A DNA stretch of 64,000 nucleotides from Streptomyces sp. DH12. Lineage in GTDB: Bacteria > Actinomycetota > Actinomycetes > Streptomycetales > Streptomycetaceae. The notes below the pieces were generated by a model, which was not told the origin of the DNA, ran no database searches, and saw nothing but the letters and a program-made list of their open reading frames with translations. Numbering within the stretch: the stretch's first letter is position 1; each line of letters begins with the position of its first letter. Location of the stretch: positions 62,001 to 126,000 of the forward strand of contig NZ_JAHWGT010000019.1 in NCBI RefSeq assembly GCF_020873895.1. Direction: 5' to 3'. The translations under genes were made by a program, and so were the position numbers. Below are positions 33,798-42,246 of this stretch, piece by piece.

Positions 33798-34994
33798 CTA
33801 GGGCGCGGTCCCCGCGGGCGCCGGTGCGGTGGGAAGGGCGTCGTCGAAGGTGGCGCGCACGCCGTGGTCCGCGAGGAACGCGAGCCACCGGTCGGCCTCC
33901 TCCGCCGACTCCGCCGCCCGGTTGAGGCCCGCCGGCAGCGCGCCGTCGAGCACGCGCGTCACGCCGTACGCGAGGGGCAGCGAGACGCAGCGGGCCATCG
34001 CGCTCTCCGTCTCGTCGCCCGTGAGGTCGAGCAGCCCGGCCTCGCGCCACCCGCCGCCGCCCGCGGTGCCGCGCACGTCCAGCGCGACCGACAGCACGAC
34101 CCGGTCCCGGTCGGTCTCGCTCGTCGGGTGGCGCCGGGCGAGTTCCTTGGCGAGGGCCCGCAGTCGGGCCTCGTCCCCCGTGCGCACCGTGGTGAACACC
34201 TCGCTCCAGGCGGCCCGCCACCCCGCGTTGCGCAGCGTGCCGCGCACGAAGGTGTCGAGGTGCCAGCCGTCCGGGATGCCGTACTGGCGGACGAAGGGCA
34301 GGCTGTCGCGGTTCGGGTACGCCTCGAAGGTCTCGCCGCCGAGGACCACCTCGCGCGTGGCCTCCCACGGGCGCGGCGCGGTGCGCTCGGCGCCGCCCTC
34401 GATGTAGCGGGCGGGCGAGCCGAGCGCGGCCAGCACGCCGTACGGCGCCCAGCTGAACCGGTAGCGGAAGTCGTTGGGCACGGCGGGCACACCGCCGCAG
34501 TACGAGGTGAGGGCCACGGAGCCGGCGGTCGGGCCGACGTCCTCGCGGGCCCGCTCCACCAGCCGGTGCGCCATCAGGTGGTCGATGCCGGGGTCGAGGC
34601 CGGCCTCGGTGAGGACGACGAGGCCCGCCCCGGCGGTCGGCGCGGCCTCCTCGCGGAGCTCGTCCGAGACGTAGCTCGTACAGGCGAAGTGCGCCCGCGC
34701 GGCCTTCGCGAGCCGCAGGAGGCGCGGGTGTTCGGCCGCGGGCAGCATCGACACGACCACGTCCCCGGCCGCCACGGCCGCTTCCAGGGCGCCGGGTTCC
34801 AAGGCGCGCGCCTCGGCGCGCCCCGTCAGGCCGAGCGCCGCCAGCCGCTCGGCGGCGCGGTCCGCGGTGCGGTCCCACAGGACGACGCGGGAGGCGCGCC
34901 CGCACAGCAGGCCGAGTCCCGAGCGGCCGGTGGACAGGCCGGTGCCTATCCAGTGGACGGTGCCGCTCGCGGGGGTGGGGGAGGGCGTGGTCAC
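33798..34994 (-). CDS. Saccharopine dehydrogenase-like protein (reductase type)
   Basis: 398-aa NAD(P)-dependent oxidoreductase of the saccharopine dehydrogenase superfamily, Lys9-like. The Rossmann start reads HWIGTGLSTGRSGLGLL near residue 12, followed by VVSMLPAAEHPRLL and LTEAGLDPGIDHLMAH, the segment typical of glutamate-forming saccharopine dehydrogenases. With the neighbouring Lys1-like protein it could convert 2-aminoadipate semialdehyde plus glutamate through saccharopine back to lysine. The GTG start overlaps the stop of that neighbour, with GAGGAGA upstream. Confidence 0.8.
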   Translation of the reverse strand: MTTPSPTPASGTVHWIGTGLSTGRSGLGLLCGRASRVVLWDRTADRAAERLAALGLTGRAEARALEPGALEAAVAAGDVVVSMLPAAEHPRLLRLAKAARAHFACTSYVSDELREEAAPTAGAGLVVLTEAGLDPGIDHLMAHRLVERAREDVGPTAGSVALTSYCGGVPAVPNDFRYRFSWAPYGVLAALGSPARYIEGGAERTAPRPWEATREVVLGGETFEAYPNRDSLPFVRQYGIPDGWHLDTFVRGTLRNAGWRAAWSEVFTTVRTGDEARLRALAKELARRHPTSETDRDRVVLSVALDVRGTAGGGGWREAGLLDLTGDETESAMARCVSLPLAYGVTRVLDGALPAGLNRAAESAEEADRWLAFLADHGVRATFDDALPTAPAPAGTAP

Positions 34995-36142
34995 GGGCGG
35001 GTCTCCTCGGTCTCGGACAGGTCGCGGGCGCGGTCGGCGGGGGGCGCGTCGGCGTGCCGGTCCGCGGGGGCGCGGCCGGGGGCCGTGCCGTCCGCGCGCA
35101 GGGCCGCCTCGAAGGAGCCCAGGCAGTGCTTCCACACCGGGTCGCCCGTACCCAACCGGGCCAGGTGCGGGGAGAGTTCGGCGGAGAACGCCCGGCTCGC
35201 CTCGACCGGCAGCAGCGACGGCAGGTTGTCGATCGCGATCACGTCGACGGGCCGTTCCCCGCCGCGCAGCGCACGCGCCGGGCGCTGCCAGTCCGTGGTC
35301 CCGTCGTAGACGGGCAGGACGCTGCACTCGGACGTCACGTCGCACGTCACGTCCGCGACGACGGAGAGGCGGCGGCGCGGGTCGTCCAGGTCCTCGGGGC
35401 GCAGGAACGGCGGTACGGGGCGGGTCACGAGGACGGCGTTGACGAGGATGTCGTGGTCCAGCAGGGCCCCGCGGTCCAGGTCGCGGGTCTCCGCCACGTC
35501 CCACCGGGTCGGGGCGATGCCGGCGGCCTCCAGGGCGTCGCACGCCCCCCGGCCGCTGCGGCCCAGCGCGCCGACGACGAGGGCCCGGTCGGCCCCGTCG
35601 GCACCACCCGGTCCGGCCGGGCCGGCCGCGAGGGCGGCGTCCAGCCACGCCTTGTCCATGGGCGCGAGCGGTGCGGGCAGATTCCCGCGCCGGTGCAGCA
35701 CGGCGAGGGCGGCGCCCACGTACCCGGCCCAGTAGCCGAAGGCGGCGAGCCGCCGCCCCGCGTCGTCCGTCAGGTACTCCAGGTCCAGCAGCGCCCCGTC
35801 ACCCGCGGCGAACCGGTCGAGCAGCTCACGAGCGCCCGCCTGGGCCTTGTAGGCGTGGCCGAAGTACACGTGCCGGTGGCGCAGCGCGGCCGGCTCGGCG
35901 GGCAGCTCCTTCAGGCCGAGGACGAAGACGTCGTCGGGGGCGTCGGTCCACGAGCCCGCCGGCGCGGTCCGGCAGCCGGCCGCGGTGTAGGCGCCGAGGG
36001 GGAAGGCGCGCTGCGGCGACTCCTCGACGGTGATGGTCGCGCCCTGGGCGACGAGCCTCGCGGCGTCCTCGGGCACCAGGGGCGCGCGGTGTTCGCTCGC
36101 ACGGCTTTCGTGGCGCATCCACAGGTGGGGCAAGTCCGGCAT
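34991..36142 (-). CDS. Saccharopine dehydrogenase, lysine-forming (Lys1-like)
   Basis: 383-aa member of the alanine/saccharopine dehydrogenase (Lys1) family, which releases lysine and 2-oxoglutarate from saccharopine with NAD+. Visible features are the N-terminal WMRHESRASEHRAPL (the family RxExxxxExR-like start), VFVLGLKELP, YFGHAYKAQAGA and a nucleotide-binding ALVVGALGRSGRGACDAL. Next to the Lys9-like protein, it completes a lysine-recycling pair, so lysine could act as a regenerated nitrogen carrier in hydrazine formation. The C-terminal 45 residues are low-complexity. ATG start; weak ribosome site. Confidence 0.82.
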   Translation of the reverse strand: MPDLPHLWMRHESRASEHRAPLVPEDAARLVAQGATITVEESPQRAFPLGAYTAAGCRTAPAGSWTDAPDDVFVLGLKELPAEPAALRHRHVYFGHAYKAQAGARELLDRFAAGDGALLDLEYLTDDAGRRLAAFGYWAGYVGAALAVLHRRGNLPAPLAPMDKAWLDAALAAGPAGPGGADGADRALVVGALGRSGRGACDALEAAGIAPTRWDVAETRDLDRGALLDHDILVNAVLVTRPVPPFLRPEDLDDPRRRLSVVADVTCDVTSECSVLPVYDGTTDWQRPARALRGGERPVDVIAIDNLPSLLPVEASRAFSAELSPHLARLGTGDPVWKHCLGSFEAALRADGTAPGRAPADRHADAPPADRARDLSETEETRP

Positions 36143-36216
36143 CGGTGGGTTCCCGTCCGTGATGAGGGGTCGAGGGGGCAGGCGGAGCGCGTGCGGTGAC
36201 GCGTCTTCAGGGGGCG

Positions 36217-37359
36217 TCAGAGCACCGGGACACGGGCGTTGGCGAGGGGCTGGTACTCCGGTTCCCCCGGCAGGGTGCCGGGGGCGAGGCCGGCGGCCAC
36301 CAGCTCGCCGACGACGGCCGTGGCGACGGACACGGCGATCCGCGCGCCCGGGCAGCGGTGCGCCCCGGCCCCGAAGGTGAACACCACCGGGGCCGCCCGG
36401 TCGGGCCGCAGGGCGAGCGGGTCGGGGTTGACGGCCGGGTCGAGGTTGGCGGCGGCGAGGACGACCAGGACCTGGTCGCCCGGCTCCACCACCGCTCCGG
36501 CGTACGCGAGCGGCGCGGCGGCGAACCGGCGCGTGTTCTGCACGGGTGCGTCGTGGCGCACGACCTCCCGTACCAGCGCCTCCGTGCGGCCCGCCGTCCC
36601 CGGGACCTCCGCCGTGCCGCGCGCCAGGGCGACGAGGGTGTTGCCGATGAGGCCGGCCGTGGCGTCGTACGTCTGCGACAGGAAGCCGATCGCGTTGGCG
36701 AGCAGCGGTGCCGTACGGCTCCAGGACGCCCGGGTCGCCGCCGCCACGAGGCCCGCCAGCAGGCCCGTGCCGTCCGCGCCGGCCGCGATGCCGGGGCCGA
36801 GGAGCTCCCGCAGCCGGGCCGCCGCCGCCGCGGCCGCCCGCTGGTGCTCGGGCGTGGCGGACGCGGGGATGCACCGGACGAAGTCGCCCACCGCCCGCGC
36901 CGCCTCGGCGCCCGCGTCGCGGTCGAGTCCGCACAGCGAGGCGACGGTCCGCGCCGGCACCCCGTACATCAGCTCCTCGAAGAGGCCCCCGCCGCCCCGG
37001 TGGGCGGCCAGGGCCTCGCGAGTGTGGCCGGCGGCCAGGGCGCGGGTGCGCGCGGTGTCGGCGGTGGCGAGCGCCTCCACCACGACGGCCTTGAGCCGCT
37101 GTTGCAGGGCCCCGTCGGTCATCCGTACGAGGTCGCCGAAGACCTCGCCCGCCGCGGTGCCGGTGAGACCGGCGGGCACCGGTTCGGACGGCGGCCGCAC
37201 CCGCACCGCGGCGGAGCCGAGTACGGCCCGCACGGCCGCCGCGTCAGCAGCCACCCACGCCCCGACGCGCTCGTCGAAGGCGAACGGACGCTCGCGCAGC
37301 AGCGCCGTGTAGACGGGGCCGGGGTCGGGCAGCCGCACGGCTTCGATCGGGGTGGGCAC
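36217..37359 (-). CDS. Cytochrome P450
   Basis: 380-aa bacterial class P450. The heme loop is FTFGAGAHRCPGARIA near residue 327, and the ExxR motif is in ALVREVVRHDAP. The I-helix lacks the standard AGxDTT: it reads FLSQTYDATAGLIGN, so the acid-alcohol pair is displaced. Such I-helices occur in P450s acting on carrier-bound or unusual substrates. No ferredoxin is encoded nearby. It sits between the saccharopine pair and an acyl-CoA dehydrogenase, 28 nt from the latter, so it is a tailoring oxidase of the cluster; its substrate is unknown. Confidence 0.88.
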   Translation of the reverse strand: MPTPIEAVRLPDPGPVYTALLRERPFAFDERVGAWVAADAAAVRAVLGSAAVRVRPPSEPVPAGLTGTAAGEVFGDLVRMTDGALQQRLKAVVVEALATADTARTRALAAGHTREALAAHRGGGGLFEELMYGVPARTVASLCGLDRDAGAEAARAVGDFVRCIPASATPEHQRAAAAAAARLRELLGPGIAAGADGTGLLAGLVAAATRASWSRTAPLLANAIGFLSQTYDATAGLIGNTLVALARGTAEVPGTAGRTEALVREVVRHDAPVQNTRRFAAAPLAYAGAVVEPGDQVLVVLAAANLDPAVNPDPLALRPDRAAPVVFTFGAGAHRCPGARIAVSVATAVVGELVAAGLAPGTLPGEPEYQPLANARVPVL

Positions 37360-37387
37360 CAGGGTCTCCTCGGTGTTCGGCGGTCGC

Positions 37388-38710
37388 TCAGCCGGCGGCG
37401 GACGCGGCCGCGCCGGCGTGGGCGGGGGAGGCAGCGGAGGGGGCCGCGGCGGGGCGGGTGGCGCGGCGCACGTCCAGGGAGCCGGCTATCGCGAGCCGCA
37501 GCACGTCGGTCGAGCCCTCGTAGATCCGCAGGGAGCGGATCTGCCGGTACAGGCGCTCCGTCACCCCGTCGCGCACGACCCCGGCGGCGCCGAGCAGCTG
37601 CACCGCCGCGTCGACGACCTCCTGCGCGGCCTCCGTCGCGTGGACCTTGGCCATGTTGGAGTGCCGCGCGTAGCCACGGTTGCCCCGGTCGCACTCCCAG
37701 GCGGCGCGCGACACGAGCAGGGCGGCCGTGTTGAGCCGCACCTCCATGTCCGCCAGCTCCGCCTTGACCAGCTGGAGGTCGGACAGGGTGCCGCCGTAGG
37801 CCGAGCGGGACCGCGTGTGGGCGAGGGCCGTGTCGGCGGCCCGGCGCGCGAAGCCGAGGGCGGCGGCCCCCACCGTCATCCGGAACCGCTCCAGCAGGTC
37901 CACCGCGACGACGAAGCCCTTGCGCGGCCGGCCGAGGACCGCGTCCGCCGGCAGCCGGACGTCCGTGAACGACAGGTGCGCGAACGAGCGGGGCGCGATC
38001 GCGTCGATCCGCTCGGCGGCCACACCCGGTGTGTCCGTCGGCACCAGGAAGGCGGTGAGCCCCAGCGGGCCCGGGCCCTCGCCGGTACGGGCGATCACGA
38101 CCACGACGTCCGCGATGGTGCCGTTGGCGATCCACGCCTTCTGCCCGTTCAGCACGTATCCGCCGTCCCCGGTGCGCTCGGCGGAGAGGGAGACGGCGGC
38201 GACGTCCGACCCGGCCTCCCGCTCCGACACCGCGAACGCCCCGATGGCCTCGCCCCGCGCCAATAGCGGCAGCCAGCGGGCGCGCTGCTCCTCGCTGCCG
38301 AACCGGATCACCGGCGTCGCCGCCAGCGCCTGGATGGAGAAGGCGAAGTCCGCCAGGTCCTCGGCGTACGCGAGCGCCTCCCGCATCAGGCACAGCGCGC
38401 GGGCGTCTCCGGGGCGGTACCCCGGCGCCCCCGTCCCGGAGGCGGCCTCGGTACCGGACCCGGGCCCGGCCGCCGCGCCGGTCCCGCCCGCCCGCGCGGC
38501 GGCCGGGTCGAGCGCGGCGAACCAGCCCGCCTCACCCAGCCGCCGTGCCAGCGTGCGCCCCGCCTCGTCCGGGTCCATGGCGCGCACCTTCTCCCACAGC
38601 GCCGTGCCGTCGTCGCACCAGGCGCCGATCTCCGCGGCGAGCCGCCGGTGGCCGGCGTCGTGGAACGGCAGGTGCAGGATCTCGGGGTCGAAGCTCGTCG
38701 TCGTGTCCAC
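37388..38710 (-). CDS. Acyl-CoA dehydrogenase-like flavoenzyme (cluster tailoring)
   Basis: 440-aa acyl-CoA dehydrogenase family member. FAD-binding segments are AVSEREAGSDVAAV and GYVLNGQKAWIANG, and the C-terminal catalytic-base region is RIYEGSTDVLRL with its Glu present. A Gly/Ala/Pro insertion lies around residues 72-98, and a similar tail ends the protein. In azaserine-type pathways a flavin dehydrogenase has been proposed to oxidise a carrier-bound hydrazinoacetyl group to the hydrazone; this is the best candidate for that step here, which is inference. It may otherwise desaturate an acyl chain. Confidence 0.82.
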   Translation of the reverse strand: MDTTTSFDPEILHLPFHDAGHRRLAAEIGAWCDDGTALWEKVRAMDPDEAGRTLARRLGEAGWFAALDPAAARAGGTGAAAGPGSGTEAASGTGAPGYRPGDARALCLMREALAYAEDLADFAFSIQALAATPVIRFGSEEQRARWLPLLARGEAIGAFAVSEREAGSDVAAVSLSAERTGDGGYVLNGQKAWIANGTIADVVVVIARTGEGPGPLGLTAFLVPTDTPGVAAERIDAIAPRSFAHLSFTDVRLPADAVLGRPRKGFVVAVDLLERFRMTVGAAALGFARRAADTALAHTRSRSAYGGTLSDLQLVKAELADMEVRLNTAALLVSRAAWECDRGNRGYARHSNMAKVHATEAAQEVVDAAVQLLGAAGVVRDGVTERLYRQIRSLRIYEGSTDVLRLAIAGSLDVRRATRPAAAPSAASPAHAGAAASAAG

Positions 38711-38771
38711 AGGGTCACTCCGTGCGGGATCGGGGGCGGGAGGTCGGGGTGGTCGGGAACGGGCGGCCGGG

Positions 38772-38789
38772 GCGCCGCCGCGGCGGCGC
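38772..38789. terminator. 18-bp perfect palindrome after the HDO gene
   Basis: GCGCCGCCGCGGCGGCGC directly follows the stop of the diiron-protein gene (38792) and precedes the acyl-CoA dehydrogenase by about 60 nt. As RNA it can form a 7-bp stem with a 4-nt loop. It may act as an attenuator or mRNA-end stabiliser inside the operon. Confidence 0.3.
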
Positions 38790-38791
38790 GT

Positions 38792-41149
38792 TCAGAGCAG
38801 CAGCTCGGCGACGTCGTCGTCGCCCCGGGCGGGCGCCTCGGGTCCCGGCCGGTGCGCGGCCTCGCCCGTGGCCGCCGCCCCGCCGTCCCGGGCCGCCTCG
38901 GCCTCCCGGGCGGCCTCGGCCCGCAGGGCCCGCTTCACCAGCGGCTGCTCCACGAAGTAGGCGAAGGAGGCATAGCCCCGCCAGACGCGCCGCCAGGCCC
39001 GCTGTACCGCCTCGTCGCCCCCGTCGCGTCCGAGCGAGTCGAGGTGGGCGACGATGATGTCGGCCGACTGGCGGGCGTGTCCCGCCGAGAAGTTGTCGAT
39101 CGACAGGTGCGCCTCCTCGTAGGAGGTGTCGAAGCCGTGGCTGCGCAGCTTCTGTATCTCGTGCATCCGCAGGGCGCCGAGGCCGAACATCTCCACGCCG
39201 AGGTTGTAGCCGAGGATCTCCTCGTACAGGCTGTCCGGGAAGAGGGCCAGGCTCGCCTGGTGCAGCGCGAACCCGTAGACGTCGTCCGGCAGGTCGTCCT
39301 GGTCCAGGAACGCCTCGTCCCTGATGTGCGGCAGGTGGATGTCCATGCTCGCCAGCACCCGGTGGATGAGCGTGATGTGGTTCTTGGCGATGTCCCCGCG
39401 CCCCATCTCGTCCGCGTAGATGGCGAACAGCATGCCGTCGCCGGGCCGGTGCCGGCGGCCGACGTTGCCGATGCGGTGCGCCCACGTGCCGTCGATGAGG
39501 CTGGCCAGCGCGGACGTCGACTGGCCGAAGACGACCTCGTCCCGGTCGGGGATCGCGGACAGCGGCTCGTACGGGTCCACCAGCTTGTCCCAGTAGATGC
39601 CCTCCACGCGGCGCATCAGGGCGTCGGGCGTGTACGGGAAGTACGTGGCGTCGGTCTGCCGGCCGTCCGACCCGTGGGTGAACAGCAGCTCGGCGTCGGC
39701 GAGCCGGGCCTCGGCGTGCGCGCGGGCCGCGGGCAGGACGCCGGGGAAGCGCTCGAAGTTCACCAGGCGGTGCAGCAGCTCGCGGTGGCCGAGCGCCGCG
39801 CACTCCGCCAGCAGCTCCTCCTGCCCGACGACCTCGTCGGCGGCCCGCGCCCGCACCAGGGCCCGCGCCCAGTGCCCGGCGGCCGCGTCGCCCGCCGTGT
39901 TCGGGGGGAAGTCGAGGTCGGCGGGCTCGCCCGACGCGATCGCCTCGGTCCAGGCGGTGAACGTCGCCGCCTCGCGCTCGTCGAAGATGCCGAACATGGG
40001 GCCGCCGAACTTGATGGCCTTGAGGAACCGGCAGCCGCCGTCCCGCGACGGCCGCACCTGCCGGGACGCGCGGAACTCCGCCATGAAGGCGGCGAGGTCC
40101 AGCCCCTCGTCGTCCAGCCACTCCGACAGGCGCCGGTCGCCGAGGCGCACCGCCCGGTGCTGGCGGCCGGCGAACGCCGCGTGCTTCGCCACGATCGCCG
40201 CGACCCTCGCGTCCAGGGACAGGCCGGACTGCCAGGCGGCCAGCTCGGTGAGCGACGCGGTGTGCTCCTCCTCCAGCCGGACCGCGAGCCGGACGGCGGC
40301 CAGCAGCCGCCGCAGGTCGTCGGCGCCGGTCGGGCTCTGCGCGACGAGCCGGAGGTAGGAGGCGAGCAGGTCCCGTACCGCCTCCTCGGGCAGCATCGGC
40401 TCGGTGCCGAGGAGCAGGTCGTCCACGCCGAGCGCGTGGATCGCGTAGTGGAAGCCGACGACCTCCGGCAGGAACGAGGCGGGCAGCCGGGACAGCGCGA
40501 GCCGGAACGCGCCGTGCAGGGCGGTCAGCGGCCTCGCCGACGCGTCGGTCAGGAACGCGGCGGCCGCCACGTCCGGGAGGTGGACGCCCTGCCCGGCGAG
40601 CGCCCGGCGGCGCCGGGCGACCGCGCCCTCGTCCCAGGTCCCCTCGCCGGCGAGGAGGAAGTGGTGGCCGAACAGGTCGTTGACGACGAGGGCGGGCTGG
40701 GTGGCCGCCTGCGAGACGGTGTCCAGCCAGCACGCGCCGAGCAGCGCGAGCGGGGCCCGCTGGCGCAGCACGGCGTCGCGCACCTCGGGGTCGGCGTCCG
40801 CGCCGGTCAGCGCGGCCAGGGCGGGGGCGACGCGGCCGCGGGCGGCGAGCACGTACGCGGCGACGGCGTCCGCGTCGACATCGGTGTCGGCGGCGATGTC
40901 GAAGGCGGCGGACGGCGGCGGGTCGGTGTCGGGCGCCTCGTCCCCGGCCAGGAAGCCGCGCAGCACCTGACGGGCCGTCAGAAGTGCGGTCTCGCTCTCC
41001 TGGTCGGTGAGCAGCCGGCGGAAGAGGTCCGCCGGATCACCCGCCAGGACCGCCGCTGCCTCCTCGACCGCCCGGTGCCCGGCCCGGACGGGGCCGTTCG
41101 GCAGGGAGGTGGTCAGGTCGGGCGGGGGGACCGTGGAACGCGCGCTCAT
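38792..41149 (-). CDS. Large iron-containing redox protein, heme-oxygenase-like diiron (HDO) family
   Basis: 785-aa protein whose C-terminal part matches the iron-containing redox enzyme/HDO superfamily, whose members include N-oxygenases and oxidative C-C cleaving enzymes. Candidate diiron ligands are in EEEHTAS near residue 305, ILGYNLGVEM near 645, and the H681-x3-D685-x5-H691 segment (HLSIDNFSAGHA). The middle domain (about 330-560) looks like a second helical unit, making the protein about three times the length of a minimal HDO. ATG overlaps the KAS III-like stop (ATGA). It probably oxidises a nitrogen or carbon of the hydrazine-derived group; the reaction cannot be read from sequence. 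Confidence 0.72.
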   Translation of the reverse strand: MSARSTVPPPDLTTSLPNGPVRAGHRAVEEAAAVLAGDPADLFRRLLTDQESETALLTARQVLRGFLAGDEAPDTDPPPSAAFDIAADTDVDADAVAAYVLAARGRVAPALAALTGADADPEVRDAVLRQRAPLALLGACWLDTVSQAATQPALVVNDLFGHHFLLAGEGTWDEGAVARRRRALAGQGVHLPDVAAAAFLTDASARPLTALHGAFRLALSRLPASFLPEVVGFHYAIHALGVDDLLLGTEPMLPEEAVRDLLASYLRLVAQSPTGADDLRRLLAAVRLAVRLEEEHTASLTELAAWQSGLSLDARVAAIVAKHAAFAGRQHRAVRLGDRRLSEWLDDEGLDLAAFMAEFRASRQVRPSRDGGCRFLKAIKFGGPMFGIFDEREAATFTAWTEAIASGEPADLDFPPNTAGDAAAGHWARALVRARAADEVVGQEELLAECAALGHRELLHRLVNFERFPGVLPAARAHAEARLADAELLFTHGSDGRQTDATYFPYTPDALMRRVEGIYWDKLVDPYEPLSAIPDRDEVVFGQSTSALASLIDGTWAHRIGNVGRRHRPGDGMLFAIYADEMGRGDIAKNHITLIHRVLASMDIHLPHIRDEAFLDQDDLPDDVYGFALHQASLALFPDSLYEEILGYNLGVEMFGLGALRMHEIQKLRSHGFDTSYEEAHLSIDNFSAGHARQSADIIVAHLDSLGRDGGDEAVQRAWRRVWRGYASFAYFVEQPLVKRALRAEAAREAEAARDGGAAATGEAAHRPGPEAPARGDDDVAELLL

Positions 41150-42237
41150 GAGGGGCTCCCGAGGTCGACGGCCGGTATCCGGTCCGGATCCTGTGGCGGT
41201 GTGCGGAGGAGGACGCCGACCCGTACGCCGGGCACGCTGGAGACGAGCAGGTAGTGCCCGTCGGGCCGGGTGCCGTGCGCGGCGGCGCGGTCCACCAGGT
41301 TGATCAGCGGGTCGGCGGCGAAGCAGTGGCCGGTCCGCGTGACGTTGTCGAGGAACAGCTGCTCCTGCGCGAAGCCGGCCTGGCGCTCCTTGAGGACCAC
41401 GACCGGGCGGAACAGGTTGGGGTGGAGGACCCCGTCGACGTCGTCCACGGTCATCCCGAGGGCGCCGAGGATCCGCTCGTTCACGGTGCGGGCGAGGTCG
41501 GCGCTGATCTCGTGCGACCAGTCCAGCGCGCCGGTGTCCTGCGCGGACGAGCCGCCGACGATCTCGTACGCGCCGGGGCCGAGCGGTTCGTCGCTCACCA
41601 GGCAGCTCGCCGCGCCGTCGCTGAACAGCGCGTAGCCCTCCATGCGGACCGACTCGTCGGTGATCTTGTCGGTCGTGACGACGAGGACCCGGCGGTGGTG
41701 GCCCGCGGCGACCAGGGCCTGCGCGGTGCGGATGCCGACCAGCAGGTTGGTGCAGCGGTTGAGGGTGACGCCGGTGAACGCCGCGTCCCCGACGCCGAGG
41801 CCGCGCAGGACGCGCTCCACGAAGGTGCCGTGCGTCACGGGGCCGCCGGGGAAGCGCGTCGAGCACAGCACGACCGCGTCCACGGACCCGGGGTCCGCGC
41901 CGCAGGCGCGCAGGGTCGCGGTGCCGCTCTCCACGGCCAGGGACTCCAGGTCCTTCTCGGTGCGGCGGACCCGGCCCCAGCCCCACAGGGACGCCTTGGG
42001 CGGCATGCCGAGCTCTCGGGCCCGTTCGGTCAGTCCGGCGAGGGTGGTGTGGTCGGCGTCCTGCTCACCCAGGACGTAGGCGGGACCGCACAGGTGGACG
42101 GTGCCGGTGCGCGGGCGGTCGACGGGGGAGGGGGCGCGCGTCCGGGTGGCGGGGGGCGGGTCGTCCGCCCGGACGGCGGCGGACGGTGAGGGAGCCGGCG
42201 GCAAGGGGGCTGACGGTAAGGGGGCTGACGGCGTCAC
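41146..42237 (-). CDS. KAS III-like (3-oxoacyl-ACP synthase III family) enzyme
   Basis: 363-aa thiolase-fold protein of the FabH-like family. The nucleophile is C162 in LNRCTNLLVG and the His is H272 in LHPNLFRP. The third position is atypical: NVTRTGH (N298 or H304) instead of the FabH NxGNTSA. FabH-like enzymes in clusters often form C-C, ester or amide bonds between acyl groups. The first 45 residues are Pro/Ala-rich and may not be translated; GTG 42237 has only a weak ribosome site, so the start is uncertain. It is coupled to the downstream HDO gene by ATGA. Confidence 0.75.
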   Translation of the reverse strand: MTPSAPLPSAPLPPAPSPSAAVRADDPPPATRTRAPSPVDRPRTGTVHLCGPAYVLGEQDADHTTLAGLTERARELGMPPKASLWGWGRVRRTEKDLESLAVESGTATLRACGADPGSVDAVVLCSTRFPGGPVTHGTFVERVLRGLGVGDAAFTGVTLNRCTNLLVGIRTAQALVAAGHHRRVLVVTTDKITDESVRMEGYALFSDGAASCLVSDEPLGPGAYEIVGGSSAQDTGALDWSHEISADLARTVNERILGALGMTVDDVDGVLHPNLFRPVVVLKERQAGFAQEQLFLDNVTRTGHCFAADPLINLVDRAAAHGTRPDGHYLLVSSVPGVRVGVLLRTPPQDPDRIPAVDLGSPS

Positions 42238-42246
42238 GGTGCGGGA

